Below are positions 38,403 to 49,559 of a stretch of DNA of 64,000 bases, piece by piece. The notes under the pieces are model-generated. The model did not search any database. It was given only the letters and a program-made list of their open reading frames with translations, and had not been told where the DNA came from. This stretch comes from Amyloporia xantha. Lineage: Eukaryota; Basidiomycota; Agaricomycetes; Polyporales; Adustoporiaceae. Every line of letters starts with the position of its first letter. Position 1 is the first letter of the stretch. The translations under genes were made by a program, and so were the position numbers. The stretch spans positions 62,001-126,000 of the forward strand of contig JAYKKR010000047.1 of assembly GCA_036971615.1 (NCBI GenBank), written 5' to 3'.

Positions 38403-39236
38403 ACGATATCACCAACAAGTCCATATTCGTCCCATAGAACGCCAAGCTCGAACGTTTCGACGAGTAGATCTGTGTGAGCTTGTGATCGACGCCCCGATTC
38501 TGGTTCGTCTAAATCTGTACTCTTTGCAGTGCACCTAGTAGATATACTGATCATTGATGGACAAGCTGCTCGACAGAGATGGATAAGACACAGGACTCAC
38601 TTAGCGCACCAGCCCTGTACAATGCAAGCAAGTAACGCTTGTTCCGGATAGTCCGCAATGTACGGGCCAAGACCATAGATAACCCGTCGGAAGTGCCCAT
38701 CAGCGCAGCGAACCGCCTCGGGTGTCGTCATCCCAGGTTTCAGAGACTGAAAGATTCTTGACAAGGAAGAGTGAAATAGCTGGCGGCGAAACTTCCGGAA
38801 CTTGTTATCATCCGCATATTGCCTGTCAGCTGTAGGAAATCGCGGTCAATACATAGAAGCTGCTATGCAATAAATACTCACTCTTGGGAATCGCTAGGAA
38901 ACCGATTAGCGTAAGTGCGTCTCGATGCGCACGGCGAACGTTATTGTGAGTGTTACCTATCCCAATATACAGAGGATAGTATTCATTCTGTCCCGTGGCA
39001 ACCGAGACGGTTGTTTTGTCACTGCCGACTATGATCGGCACAAACGCGGACCCGTGAGTATTAGGATCTTCGGCGATTTTATTCTTAAGGAATGTGTCAG
39101 CCAATAGGACAGGGGAAAATCTTGATTTCCAGGACGGACACTTTGTCTCCATGACCAGTCCCCTGACATGAAAGTCTCGACCTCACAATTCCCTGATGCG
39201 TCGTATGTACGCACCACGTAGTTGCGCGAGCCTGTC
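38403..39236 (-). pseudogene. Plavaka-type transposase, N-terminal and middle exons (copy 2)
   Basis: Minus-strand exons read SGDWSWRQ, then LADTFLKNKIAEDPNTHGS, FVPIIVGSDKTTVSVATG and RRAHRDALTLIGFLAIPK. After an intron follow FRKFRRQLFHSSLSRIFQ, SLKPGMTTPEAV, YGLGPYIADYPEQALLA and CIVQGWCAK. The last exon has LLVETFELGVLWDEYGLVGD, ending at GTAAGTATTC (38402). The SDKT block and the LWDEYG block are typical of Plavaka transposases. The next expected exon, PFTNDFP, lies 3 kb away at 35393. A MITE sits just upstream at 39299-39456. Confidence 0.75.
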
Positions 39237-39295
39237 TTGTTGAGTCAATGAGCAAGAAAATGACATGGCCAGTTATGTACGTTACGGCACAAATA

Positions 39296-39459
39296 TTAGG
39301 CCCTGCCAGTGATTGGTAACTTTGCTTGGTCTCAGTCCCACAGCCAAAAAAAACGAGACCGAGACGGATCAGCAAGCTCTGGAACCGGGCGCTAGAGCGT
39401 ATTTTGGCTGTGGGACCAAGACCAAGCAGGACCAGGTGTAAATACTGATCAGGGCCTTA
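39296..39459. mobile_element. Harbinger-like MITE (39299-39456) with TTA target duplication
   Basis: This 158-bp element begins GGCCCTG and ends CAGGGCC, with TTA on both sides (39296-39298 and 39457-39459). Nearer the centre are strong inverted arms: GCTTGGTCTCAGTCCCACAG on the left against the complement of CTGTGGGACCAAGACCAAGC on the right. The duplication TTA is characteristic of PIF/Harbinger elements. It lies in the N-terminal part of the Plavaka gene. Confidence 0.8.
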
Positions 39460-39884
39460 TTCATATGTGTGGAGCATGCCAAGACACCCGGGAACTAGTG
39501 GTAAACCATGTAATTACCATATCACCTGTATTATGTCAAGGTGAACTTGAGACGAGGAGAAATGGAGAGTGGAGCAAAAAATGACCTTAGAATGCCTTTG
39601 ACAGCATGACGAAATTTTACAAAACAAATAGAGCTGAAGCATGTACTTTTGAAGGGCTGAAGGCAGGGTGCGAGTCGTCTAGGGATTTTCAATTACATGT
39701 GTGTATGTATCTCTACCGATCAATGCCAACCAGCCCTAACAAAATCGAGAACGAACAAAGTCAGAATCGCATACCTCACAAACATCTTCTCAAGGGAATA
39801 TGCGACAAAATGCTCCACACAATCCAGCCATCAAGACCATGTAGCAGGCATCTGTGTGAACTGCATCCAGTTCTGGACATTGCC

Positions 39885-40982
39885 CTACTGTTGGTCCTGG
39901 TGGACAGAATAAGCTGGAGGCTCAGCGGAAGCCGACTGATACGATGGCGGAAGCATGGATGTGATGTAGGTGTTTGTCATCGGCTGCACTCTTAATGTGG
40001 CAGGTGCGGCGAGGGGAGAGGTGGTCGAGGTGTTTGTTGCTGCCGTTGTAGTGATGGGAGCGGAATATCTCGAGTGAGGCTCCGTGTGGTGCCAACTCTC
40101 GTATTGGTCGCTCGCAATTAGAGCGAACCCGATTGCACCGTGATCACCGGAATGCTGATAATGATACCCTAGAAAGGTACAGTCAGATCCACACCACAAC
40201 AGGGTATCAACTAGATCGCTGGACTTGCTGAGTCTATTGAAGGTTCTGAACTCTCCCTGGCATCCACTGACGCCGCATACATATGGCCCTAATCTCCTAT
40301 CAGCTGCTCGCTCCACTTCGTGCAGCTCCATTTCGCTGATGGGTTCTGCATTGTCCTTCTGGATACATTTTGACTTGAGCAGTGCCTGGAGTTGTTCAAG
40401 ATTAGGAGGTGTGATGTTGCAAGGATTGTGAGTCCCATGGTAGATGAAACCGTTTACCTGCTTGTATGACTTGTTGCTGTTGGGCTTTGATAAGTGTACT
40501 GGAAAAGCGGACCGAGACAAAGTTGTGCTTGCGCGGATAGTGCGGGCTGTTGCACCTGACGCAGGTGTCAAGGCTGGTGCCACATTGACATTGCGGAATA
40601 CCGTTGAGTGCAGGGTTGGCGACGTGACATGCAATGATGCAGGAGTGCTGTCTGATGTGTTGTGAGCACTGTTGTTCAGTAACAGAGATGGAGTAACACG
40701 GGTTGACTGCCCAGCACAGGGGCTATTGTTGTCAGCAATCACTGAGCTGTCTGCATCAGGTGTCGGCACAGAAGAGGTGGTAGGCAAGGGAACAGTCTCA
40801 GGGAGTAGTGATGAGTAATTGGAATTACTGGGGTAGGTGTTGAAGGCCTCCTCCGTATGACCACTCATCGTTGAATGAGAAGGGAGTAGGCACGATGGAA
40901 GGGCCGTCGTAGTGTCGAACACTGATTCCAAATAAGTGAAAGTCATCCTCCCACCAAAACATCCCACAGTGATCACGTGCAT
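39885..40982 (-). CDS. Hypothetical protein, Ser/Thr-rich with a Cys/His cluster
   Basis: A 365-codon single frame starts with ATG at 40982; another ATG at 40868 (MSGHTEEAFNTYPS) is equally possible. The N-terminal half is Ser/Thr/Pro-rich. The middle has YVCGVSGCQGEF, then LLWCGSDCTFLGYHYQHSGD, a Cys/His cluster that might bind zinc. The C-terminus is Ala/Thr/Pro-rich and ends PPAYSVHQDQQ. I do not recognise the family. It lies between the N-terminal and middle parts of the Plavaka gene, so it may be a passenger. Length and lack of stops favour a real gene, but I am not certain. Confidence 0.5.
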   Translation of the reverse strand: MHVITVGCFGGRMTFTYLESVFDTTTALPSCLLPSHSTMSGHTEEAFNTYPSNSNYSSLLPETVPLPTTSSVPTPDADSSVIADNNSPCAGQSTRVTPSLLLNNSAHNTSDSTPASLHVTSPTLHSTVFRNVNVAPALTPASGATARTIRASTTLSRSAFPVHLSKPNSNKSYKQVNGFIYHGTHNPCNITPPNLEQLQALLKSKCIQKDNAEPISEMELHEVERAADRRLGPYVCGVSGCQGEFRTFNRLSKSSDLVDTLLWCGSDCTFLGYHYQHSGDHGAIGFALIASDQYESWHHTEPHSRYSAPITTTAATNTSTTSPLAAPATLRVQPMTNTYITSMLPPSYQSASAEPPAYSVHQDQQ

Positions 40983-41017
40983 GCCACGTTGTGCTCAGCG
41001 CTAAATCTCACCTTTCG

Positions 41018-41480
41018 CAGAATGTCCTGTCCACGGGGAGGTTCGGTAGGACCCCCGAAATTCCTTATAATAGGCTGGGTCAGGAAATCCGCAAATCTGG
41101 CCGTTCACGTCGGGAAATCGGGTCTAGCTCTCAACTTCGGTCAGTTTGTGTCGGGACTTCTGGACAGAGAATTGGACAAGCTTGCTTGTCCAGGGTCAAA
41201 GCGCATTGACGGGCCACCCTCGACGGCCTCTGCGCTCGTGGACAATGGACATGACCCCTATTCCCTCTAGTATATATAGCTCTCGGTGTTTTCAGTCTTT
41301 CCTCGTCGTCTGTTCCTTACATCGCGTACTCGATAGTCGCTTGACTTCGAGTATTGCTCCGTTTCTCTCACAGGAATTTCGCGTGCGCGCTCCCTTCTGC
41401 CTCGCGGCCCCAACGGTCGCTTCTTACGAACGTCCGCACCTGCTCCGGATTCCTCTCTGCCAGACGACCCACTTCCTCCT
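41018..41480 (+). other. LTR-like stretch with a TATA box
   Basis: The stretch starts with the 28-bp block also seen at 22518-22545. It has TATATATAG at about 41271-41279 and is followed by a short plus-strand frame (ATG near 41490, 45 codons, Pro/Ser-rich). This resembles the start of an LTR followed by a gag leader. No second LTR was found, so the interpretation is weak. Confidence 0.3.
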
Positions 41481-41553
41481 GTCACCGAAATGCCCAGCAA
41501 CGAATCTGAAGTCATTCAACCTGTTGCAGGGCCGTCCCATGCAGCCCCCTCTC

Positions 41554-41958
41554 CTAGCGCGGCCCCTCAACCTGCTGCCCTGTTGTCACTGTCCGCTGAG
41601 CAACCGAGTCCGCATCCTCAACATTGAAGGGGAAATCATTATCCTCGTAATCATTTCCGAAGAAATCACCTTCAAATGGTGCAGGATTTCCGGCAGGTGA
41701 AGGTGAGTCTGCCGGCATATTTTCGTGGCTGGCATCAGGTGAGGTATCACGTCGAGATGTCCGCCGACGTTGAGTGCTGCCGCGAACAGGGGTGCGAAGC
41801 GTCCTTTCGACTTCCTCGCGATGAGCAACACATGCTGGCTGTGTACTCTTGCGCAAGTGCTGTATGAAATCACCTTGCCGTTCGAACAAGGCAAGACAGC
41901 CTTTGCAGCCGAATGGTCGTGGATTGAACGGCATAGTATAAGTTGAGTGGACCGGCAA
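41554..41958 (-). pseudogene. Plavaka-type N-terminal zinc-finger exon, possible 5' end of copy 2
   Basis: The reading FGCKGCLALFERQGDFIQHL, then Ser/Arg-rich sequence and PAPFEGDFFGNDYEDNDF, matches what I recall of Plavaka transposase N-termini: a single C2H2-like finger and then an acidic FEGDFFG motif. It has the same orientation as the exons at 39236-33527 and could be their first coding exon, with about 2.3 kb of later insertions between. Its last part overlaps a short frame on the other strand, so its 3' limit is uncertain. Confidence 0.5.
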
Positions 41959-42249
41959 AGGTGAGGAGAGGAGAGGCCGGGATTCCAGAGGACACTGAAG
42001 ACGATTTTGCGCAAGTTAGTCAATAGTGCGAAGGGCTAATGAATCGGAGTCTGACTCGGACCAAGAAGAGGCATGGCCGGTCAAAACTAAAGTGCCGGGC
42101 TCGGAAAACATCCGGTGCGGTGGTGCGAGTGCCACCTCATAGCCAGTCTACCCCGAACCTTTCCCTATTCATCTTCACTCTTTATACCAACTCATATATT
42201 CTTTTCTGACCTTCATCAAGTTGTTTATCTGTTTAGCCCCCATCTCGGC

Positions 42250-42258
42250 ATATAAAAG
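42250..42258 (+). promoter_or_regulatory. TATA box of the DUF6532 gene
   Basis: TATAAAAG lies about 35 bp before the ATG at 42286. The spacing implies a very short 5' leader. Confidence 0.5.
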
Positions 42259-42285
42259 CTTTTGGACTCACCATTTGTGGGTCCT

Positions 42286-45250
42286 ATGGCTCGAAGTAGC
42301 CGTGCGGGACGGCCCTCCAAAGCTGACGGACAACCGGACGAGCTTCCAAACCAGACGAGTCCATCTGATGATTCGAAAGGTCAGTCATATTGCATCTCTG
42401 CTCATGAGATTATATACATACCGAAAGTATTATTGTCAGTCGCGTCGCAGCGTCCATCGCGCGCTGCTAAGACTGCATTAATGGCCAATCCACGTAAGTC
42501 CCCTCTTCCATTAGTGTCAATCTTACAAGGCTGAAGACTTTCGATGAAAATGTTCTCAGCATGGGCGGAGCAAAAGCTTTCAAAAAGCCGTGCAGCAGGT
42601 ATGTTCGTCGTGCTGCATACACTCAAAAATTTACAAGTGTTTTGGCTATGTTCAGTAGTGGCCGAAGGACATGCAGGCGGGCATGCCACGGTTGCTCAGC
42701 CGAGGGACAGGGAAGCAAAGAACACGCGCAAACGCGCTGCGTCCACTGCCACAGACCAAGTTGGTAAGTGGTCCCCGACGTATTGGACCTCAAGAAATAG
42801 AGCGTTTAGCTGTTCCCACAGGTGCCGACCAAGGTGGTACCGAACCAAACACCAGCAAATCGCGTCCATTGCCCCCTGAGAAAAAGAAGGCCCGAACAGC
42901 CATGGACCCCATCGCTTCCCTGTCAGCAAAGCCTACCTGTAAGTGTTCAATTTACTCTAACAATCCGTCCGTGTTGTTTGTATTGACTTCACCCGTAGTC
43001 CAACGCTTCCCTGCTCCTTCCATTGATCTCAATGCACCTGACTCTGATCCTGAGAACGGTGAGTAAATCTGCCGAAACTGTCCTGTGCCGCCTTATTAAC
43101 CAAGCGGACTCTTACCAGAGGCCCCGATGGTTGCATCTAAACACCCGGTACGCAATATTGTATCCACCCATCACGATAACCTCTCAAAGACATTTAGCGG
43201 CATGTTATCTCATCATTGCCAGCTGAACGTCAGCCAGAAGAGACTTTGGACAATAACGGTGAAGAGGAACAAGTACCAAGGGAGCCAAGTTCTGATAACG
43301 ACGACGATGTTGAGGAGCGTCACGCCGATTTGACCAAAACCCAGCTGGCAGATGAGGTAAGTACACGTAGATAATAATCGAGCGTCCTTTGCTGTTCTAT
43401 TCAGTGATGACACCATTGATAGGCCGTCCTCTGGGAAGACGGACAAGGCCAGTCGGCGTCTGCTGATAGCTCCAGAGGTAACTTGCAAGTTCCCTGTCAT
43501 AACAGTCAGTAACAGCAAATGTAGACATGCGCCATCACTCTCGAGCATCGAGCGTGTCTTCTAGTATCAGTAACGCGCAACCTCCTACCACCGACGACGA
43601 CGCGCTCAACTCATCTGCTGGAGACGACGACAATGCACTCCGCTCCTCTGCCGAAGACGATGAGGAAGGCTTATACCAAATGCAGCCTCATAACTTCGGC
43701 AAGCAGCCCCAGCGATCTACATACTACCGCCAACGACCGACAGACTCGGAAGGACGTGCCAATCAAATCATAGATTCGGACTCTGAGTCCGACCGCAAAG
43801 TATCCTCGGTGGTGCGTGCATCTCATTATAATCTCTGGGTATCACTCGAGCTTTGCAATACTAGAAATACATGAAGAGTGCTCGAGCAAGGAAATTAGAA
43901 CAGGAGGTAAGCATAATGATAGTACTAGTTACGGACATTGATGAATTTAAGTACTTGAATACCCAGCGTCCTCAGGTTTGTGATGCTCGCTCAAAGCCAG
44001 GCCGTGCAATGCAGCACACCGTCAAATCAAAACAAGCGGACGTCAAACATGAACACAAGACCATAAACTCGGCTGAAGATACTCGACCCTGGAAAGAACG
44101 AACGAAGCTTGTGTTGAGCATGCTCCGCAAGAAGCCGGTGATTCACCTGAAGGCTCAAAGCCCCGAGATTACGACAGTATTGCATCGCAGCTTTGAGATA
44201 GGGCAGCTAATCATTGCATTCGGTCGCGATGTTGATTCCAAAATGACTGTCTCTGAGGTATCCACCATGTATAATCCGATGGCACCTGGTGCAAATGGCC
44301 TCGACTATATTGCGCTTGAGGCGCTCATCGCTGCTGCTGAAGAACAGGGTTTTGATGGTGAGTTCGATATTGCTCATCGACTGGAGGAGGGATCGGTCAA
44401 GTATTATATTGAGCCGATGCGGAACTATGTATGTCTAATGCATTATTCTTCATCATCCGATTGAAAGCTGACTTACCGTATGGGAACAGACCACACACTG
44501 CCTGACTTTATATCGCTCTGCACTCAAGCGTGGGGCAAAAGCAGTGGTACCCGGCACCCTGAATCTTCCGCGAAACACGTTAAGTCATAATACTGGCTTA
44601 CTCGAAACAAGCAGCTATATCTATCCATGGGCTGAAGATGTATGATTTAGTTATGTTTCTAGTATCTTTTGCTGACCCATTGTACATTTGTCCAGAAGGG
44701 TTATGATCGCACAAAGCCGTTTCGTCATGAGGTCGTTGCACAAGCTGTTCGAGCCGGCTTCTTTACAGCAAAACAGTATACTAGCATTGGTCTTCAGCAT
44801 CCCGCCAAGTATAAGTCGAGCAATGCGGCAGCCGCTCAGGAGCTTGAGGTTCCGCCCAGCATGGTAGCACTAGCTTGTACCGCGGTTGGTTTTCTCTATA
44901 CATCAATTCCAATTTCATTGACATCTCTTTATTCAAGGTCGAAGCAGTAGTCCAGGACTATAATCTTAATGTCTCGAGGACCACTGACTTTGCCGGCGAT
45001 GCCTTCACAAGCACATACAAGGCACATTACCTACTGCTTATACAATTGCGTCAAACATACCCAAGCAAATATCATAAACTCATGCACGATATCTATCATA
45101 CTGCTATGTTTGTTCTCGTCACTTCTGCTCTTAATACTCCTAATAATGATTGTATTTTGCAGTGGTTCGCGGCCGCTTGCAATGCATGGCCTTTCGCAAC
45201 AGCAGATTTTGGCTGGTGTCGACTGGGACCACATGGTAGATTCCGATTAG
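42286..45250 (+). CDS. DUF6532-domain protein, about 16 exons
   Basis: From the ATG at 42286 (MARSSRAGRPSKADGQ) about 16 exons join through consensus GT-AG introns of 45-75 bp and end at TAG 45248-45250; one junction near 43140-43225 remains uncertain. The first half is disordered and charged, with many Ser, Asp and Glu. The second half holds the domain: KPVIHLKAQSPEI, FGRDVDSKMTVSEV, RSALKRGAKAVVPGTLN, SYIYPWAED, RAGFFTAKQYTSIGLQHPA, VPPSMVALACTA, and YKAHYLLLIQLRQTYPSKYH near the end. This matches DUF6532, a mushroom-expanded family of unknown function that is often near transposons. I see no frameshift or stop, so the gene looks intact and selected. Confidence 0.75.
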
Positions 45251-45584
45251 TGATTGTCGTGTTCATATCGGCGTGCGGCGTATCGTTTCGGTGACAGCTT
45301 ATATATGGATTCGCTTGTTATTACGGACTATTATACTTTAATACAATGTCTGCAGATTAGCAGTAATGTCATTCATTTGCTAGATGAAGATATAACTGAA
45401 CTAAAATGATATAAAATCCTTGCACCTTCCACTAGAAAGGTGATAATATTACCGTGCATTGGTCAATTTTGCGCCATATTAGTTCATGTACGCCGGGGAG
45501 ACCGCTAGTTTGCTTTAATTATACGTAAATCAGCTAATATAATAATTTTATCAATTCCATCTAATTCAACGAAAAGACGCATGC
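45251..45584. other. AT-rich gap between two convergent genes
   Basis: This gap of about 330 bp separates the DUF6532 stop from the SET-gene stop. It should hold both 3' untranslated regions. No repeat or RNA gene is seen. Confidence 0.5.
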
Positions 45585-47070
45585 TTATGACTTATTATGG
45601 GGCATTATGGCGGGGTTTTTTTCCTGATGTGATCCGGCTTTGTTTGCATCCATGGTCTCTCCCCCACCTCCCTTTCTCTGCTTACTCAACCATTTCCTCT
45701 TCGCTCTCTTCCCTCCCCGATGTCTTGCCCGTGTCTCTTTATTCGGCTCAGAATTTGACTCCTCAACTGCTCGGCGAGGGGCTTCTGGCGGATTGTCTGG
45801 GTGACAACTCGCACATCCGCAGTCCTTCTCCATGTACCCCTTCGCCGTATAGCTCGCCGTCACGTCTGTTTCCTTATCTATCTTCTGTAGCGTAAACCAT
45901 GCGTATGCATGGCTGTTGGGTATGGGCACAATCTGTAACAGCCCTTTCGTTAGCCCGAAAACAATCACCAGTCTCCTCCTCCCATCCCACTCACCTGGCA
46001 GTTCGGCCGACAATCATGGTTCCCAAACCGGAATGGTCCGAGTATCAATCGGACCCCCTGAGGACCGTGCTGTTTGCTCGACGACTCTATCAGCGAAAAG
46101 CCCGACTCCCACGGAACTAGATTCGACGACATCGACGAGCATGTTGTCAGTATGTACGTGTCAGCAGGGATGTCCGTCGCTGCAACGAGTCCAAACGACA
46201 CGGTCTCTCCTCCGTCGAAGGACACCTTCTTCAGCTTCACCGTGCTGTAGTCCGAATACAGCAATCCGTATCGCATGATGAGGCTGCTCGTGTCTGATTA
46301 GTATTCTCTCGGTGAGTCGTCCAGAATCCCACGACTTACTGCTTCAAGATACCCAGATCCTCTGCAAAGAAGAGATGCCCGAAGTCGGTGATCAGTTCCT
46401 CCGCACAACGTTGTACTTCTTCAAACTCAAACTTCCGATTCGGATTGTTCATGATCTTGGTGCAGCATTGGCCGATCGCCTTTGCTTCGAGGACGCTGCA
46501 TGCGCGCTCGGCGATCGTTTGTGGATCAACTGCTCGATACTTGTTCCTTGCCTTCACCTTCGACCCGAACAGAGCGAAAGTGAGGATGTCGTCCACCGTA
46601 GCCATTTGCTGGTAGGGGAAGGCTTCTTGATTAAGGCGAGCGATTTCCCGTTCGAGCTCGGTTTGTGGTTCTCGCTCCGGGTAAGTCGTGACCGTCGCCA
46701 TTTCTGCATAGCTGATGGTGTTTCGAGCGCGTTTTGAACGCCTTAGTTCGATATTGTCAATGTCGGTCATCGTGTAACAGTCGTCAACCGTATGAACAAT
46801 ACCAGTGCTCGTGTGATGAACGGTTGCCTGTAATCCGGGTCGATCGAGCATCTCGATCAGAATCTGATCGATATGATCAATCAAAATATCATTGACACTG
46901 GGGACATGACCCTGGGATACCAGCGGTAGCATCCGGGCATCATTGTGGACAGTGTCAAAATAAGACCACATAGATGCGGATGGTTTCATACGAGACAAAA
47001 CTTGATAACAGTCCAAATTGGACCAAAATATGACTGATGTGATATAGTGAGCCATTATTGTGAACCACAT
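45585..47070 (-). CDS. SET-domain protein (putative lysine methyltransferase)
   Basis: Three exons (47070-46340, 46283-45995, 45932-45585) encode about 455 residues from the first ATG of the open frame; a start at 46990 is also possible. The N-terminal part has HTVDDCYTMTDIDNIELRRS and an Arg-rich stretch, with no named domain. The SET core is DIPADTYILTTCSSMSSNLV, then GPFRFGNHDCRPNCQ (the RFxNHxCxPN motif) and ETDVTASYTAKGYMEKDC with a CGCASCHP post-SET cluster. These residues bind S-adenosylmethionine and zinc in SET enzymes. The Tyr of the usual DYG motif is replaced by a TASYTAKGYM sequence, so activity is uncertain. The tail is Lys/Arg-rich. The gene is convergent with the DUF6532 gene. 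Agaricomycetes carry many such truncated SET genes. Confidence 0.75.
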
Positions 47071-48129
47071 TCTTTGTGTGAGGGTAATGTGCCTACAGAT
47101 CAAAAGCTGGACTCATTCTGGTATCATTTTGAATGTGATCACAATGTGTCTCATTGCCACATTATGAGATAACTTTGTTCTCAAAAGTAAATATGACTAT
47201 CATAGAGATGAACATGTTTCTGCTGGATTTAATCTGATATCATAGCAACCACATTCAAAATGATTTCAGCATGTAATTGTCTATGAGACTAATGGATTCA
47301 TATGTAGAACATTGTGAACAAATAATGTATGAGAACACAATGGGCTTAGTATATGCCCATGGATGTGACCTGGATTGGCTACTTTGTGGCCTCACAGGTT
47401 GGGAATATAAAATGAAGCTCGAATAAGACTCGAGGCCACATCAGAACTTTCGACATCGTCCTGACAGCCCTGACAAATCACTTGTCAGGGCCTGTCAGGG
47501 TTAGTCAGTACAGTCAGGGTGTCAGACCATGAATTTGTTTGAATTCTACAATGGCGACATTAGCCATGTTGCAAAAAATCTTCTTCAGGTTTAGGTCAGG
47601 GTCTGCTAGGCTCTCAGTCAGAATCACAAAATTTCCATTTTAGGCAATTTCCATTTTTTGTCAGAGCTGTCAGGGCGTCAGGCCAATGTCGAAAGTACTG
47701 ATGGCACACAAGGGTCATATTATTAAATCATCAAAACTATTTTTTGAATGATCACAGTATTTGATCAAGATGATACCAGTGTGATACCATCAGTATCATG
47801 AGAAGATCATTGAATATCTGGATCATGATGTTATTCAGGTGTAAATATCAGCATCATGGTGATATCTGTTGGAAATATGAGTCTACGTTCCGTAGGTAGC
47901 TTATGTAATCACATGCATACCGATCGCGCGCGTCGTGTACATACACCGTAGCGTTCTCCACACCGTACTATAGCCTATATTCCAACAATATCTGCTGTGG
48001 ACACCTTCAAAACATAATGCAATTGATGACAATATAAAACATTCACCAAGAAAATGAAGGCAACCAATGATATAATATGGATTGAGATAGAAAGGGTCTA
48101 AAGCCAAGAAAATCAAGGGAATCAATAAT
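47071..48129. other. AT-rich stretch without genes, holding a small MITE
   Basis: Dense ATCATGATA-like direct repeats around 47750-47870 and a MITE at 47442-47700 are seen. No coding region is supported. Confidence 0.5.
47442..47700. mobile_element. MITE-2, about 259 bp
   Basis: The left end CAGAACTTTCGACATCGTCC and the complement of the right end, CAGTACTTTCGACATTGGCC, match over about 20 bp with few differences. The subterminal repeat CTGACA(N)CCCTGACA occurs on both sides. The flanks end and begin with AT, which would be a 2-bp target duplication, but this is too short to be sure. It has no coding capacity. Confidence 0.65.
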
Positions 48130-49125
48130 AGAAGATTGATTGACAAATAAAGAATCTATAATCAAAGGAATCAAAGCAATAATATTGATTGAGGAAGAGA
48201 ATTTACAATTAAATCAATATTATTTCTTTGATTACTTTGATTATAAATTCTCTCTTTGTCAATCAATATTATTCAATTGATTCCTTTGATTATAAACTCT
48301 CTTCCTCAACCAATATTATTGCTATTATTCCACTGATTCCTTTGATTATGAACTCTCTTCCTCAACCAATATTATTGCTATTATTCCATTGATTCCTTTG
48401 ATTATAAACTCTCTTCCTAAGCCAATATTATTGCTTTGGTCATTTCTTTTGATTCCTTTGATTATAAATTCTCTTCCTCAGTCAGTGTTATTGCTTTGAT
48501 TACTTTGATTTTCTTATTTTTCTCAATCAATATTATTCCTTTTGAATCCTTTGATTTTAAATACTCTTCCTCAATCAATATTATTGCTTTGATTACTTTG
48601 ATTTTCTTATTTTTCTCAATCAATATTATTCCATTGATTACTTTGATTGTAATCCCTCTTCCTAAACCAATATTATTGCTTTGGTCACTTTGATTATAAA
48701 TTGTTTCTTTCTCAACCAATATTACTCCTTTGACTGATTCTCTTGTCTTTCTCAATCAATATTATTTCTTTGATTCCTTTGATTGTAAGTACCCTTCCTC
48801 AATCAATATGGTTGCTTTGATTTTCTTCTCTTTCTCAATCAATATTATTCCATTGATTACTTTGATTGTAATCCCTCTTCCTAAACCAATATTATTCCAT
48901 TGATCACCCTGATTGTAAATTCTCTTCCTCAATCAATATTATTCCATTGATTACCTTGATTATAAACTCTCTTCCTAAACCAATCCTATTGCTTTGGTCA
49001 CTTTGATTACAAATTCTTTCCTTCTCAAGTAATCAATGGAATAATATTAATTGAGAAGGACAAAATTGTAATCAATCACTGGAATATCATTGGTTGAGAA
49101 AGAGAAGAAAATCAAAGTAATCAAA
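48130..49125. repeat. AT-rich satellite of about 50-bp units, with inverted ends
   Basis: Eighteen or so imperfect units contain CAATATTATTGCTTTGATTA-like cores followed by TATAAACTCTCTTCCTCA. Orientation flips: the units at about 48130-48210 and 49025-49110 read as the reverse complement of the central ones, so the block as a whole is a large imperfect palindrome. The right edge abuts a Copia leader fragment at 49142. Confidence 0.8.
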
Positions 49126-49141
49126 GGCAAGCATCGGCCAA

Positions 49142-49559
49142 AAAGCCTTGGAGGGATCCATGGCGATCAGAATAAAATGTCAGGGCGAGTGTCAGACTGA
49201 AGGAGATAGGCGATGGAAGGTGATCGAGGAATTGATGGAATAGATTGAGGAATTGATGGAGTCGATCAATCTGATTTAACCTCTTTAACTTCTTGATCAA
49301 AAGGATCAGATCAAAGAAGTATAGCCCAAAATCTAATGGAGAGGTTTGGAAAGTACTCTTCACTGTCAGTGTGACAAAGAGAGTTACTTTCAATATTGTA
49401 TGGAAAATAACCAAGATTGTCGTCTGTAAGACCACCAATATAATTGCCTGCGTAAGGGAATTTCCAGCTATAATCTGTTGGGTAGACAGATATAAGCTGT
49501 ACTGGCTCTGGTGAAGATCCCTCTGAGTTGCCTGACTGAGATTGATCTGCCACTGGATC
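49142..49559 (-). mobile_element. Fragment of a Copia leader (same family as the full element)
   Basis: This 418-bp piece is nearly identical to 54971-55383, which is the 5' untranslated region and first codons of the intact Copia element. It ends exactly at the LTR at 49560, which was evidently inserted into it. Confidence 0.8.

Noticed and set aside
41490..41640. Plus-strand Pro/Ser-rich frame overlapping the Plavaka finger exon
   Set aside because: It is only 45 codons, with no domain. It may be an LTR-element gag leader, but without a second LTR I could not support a gene.
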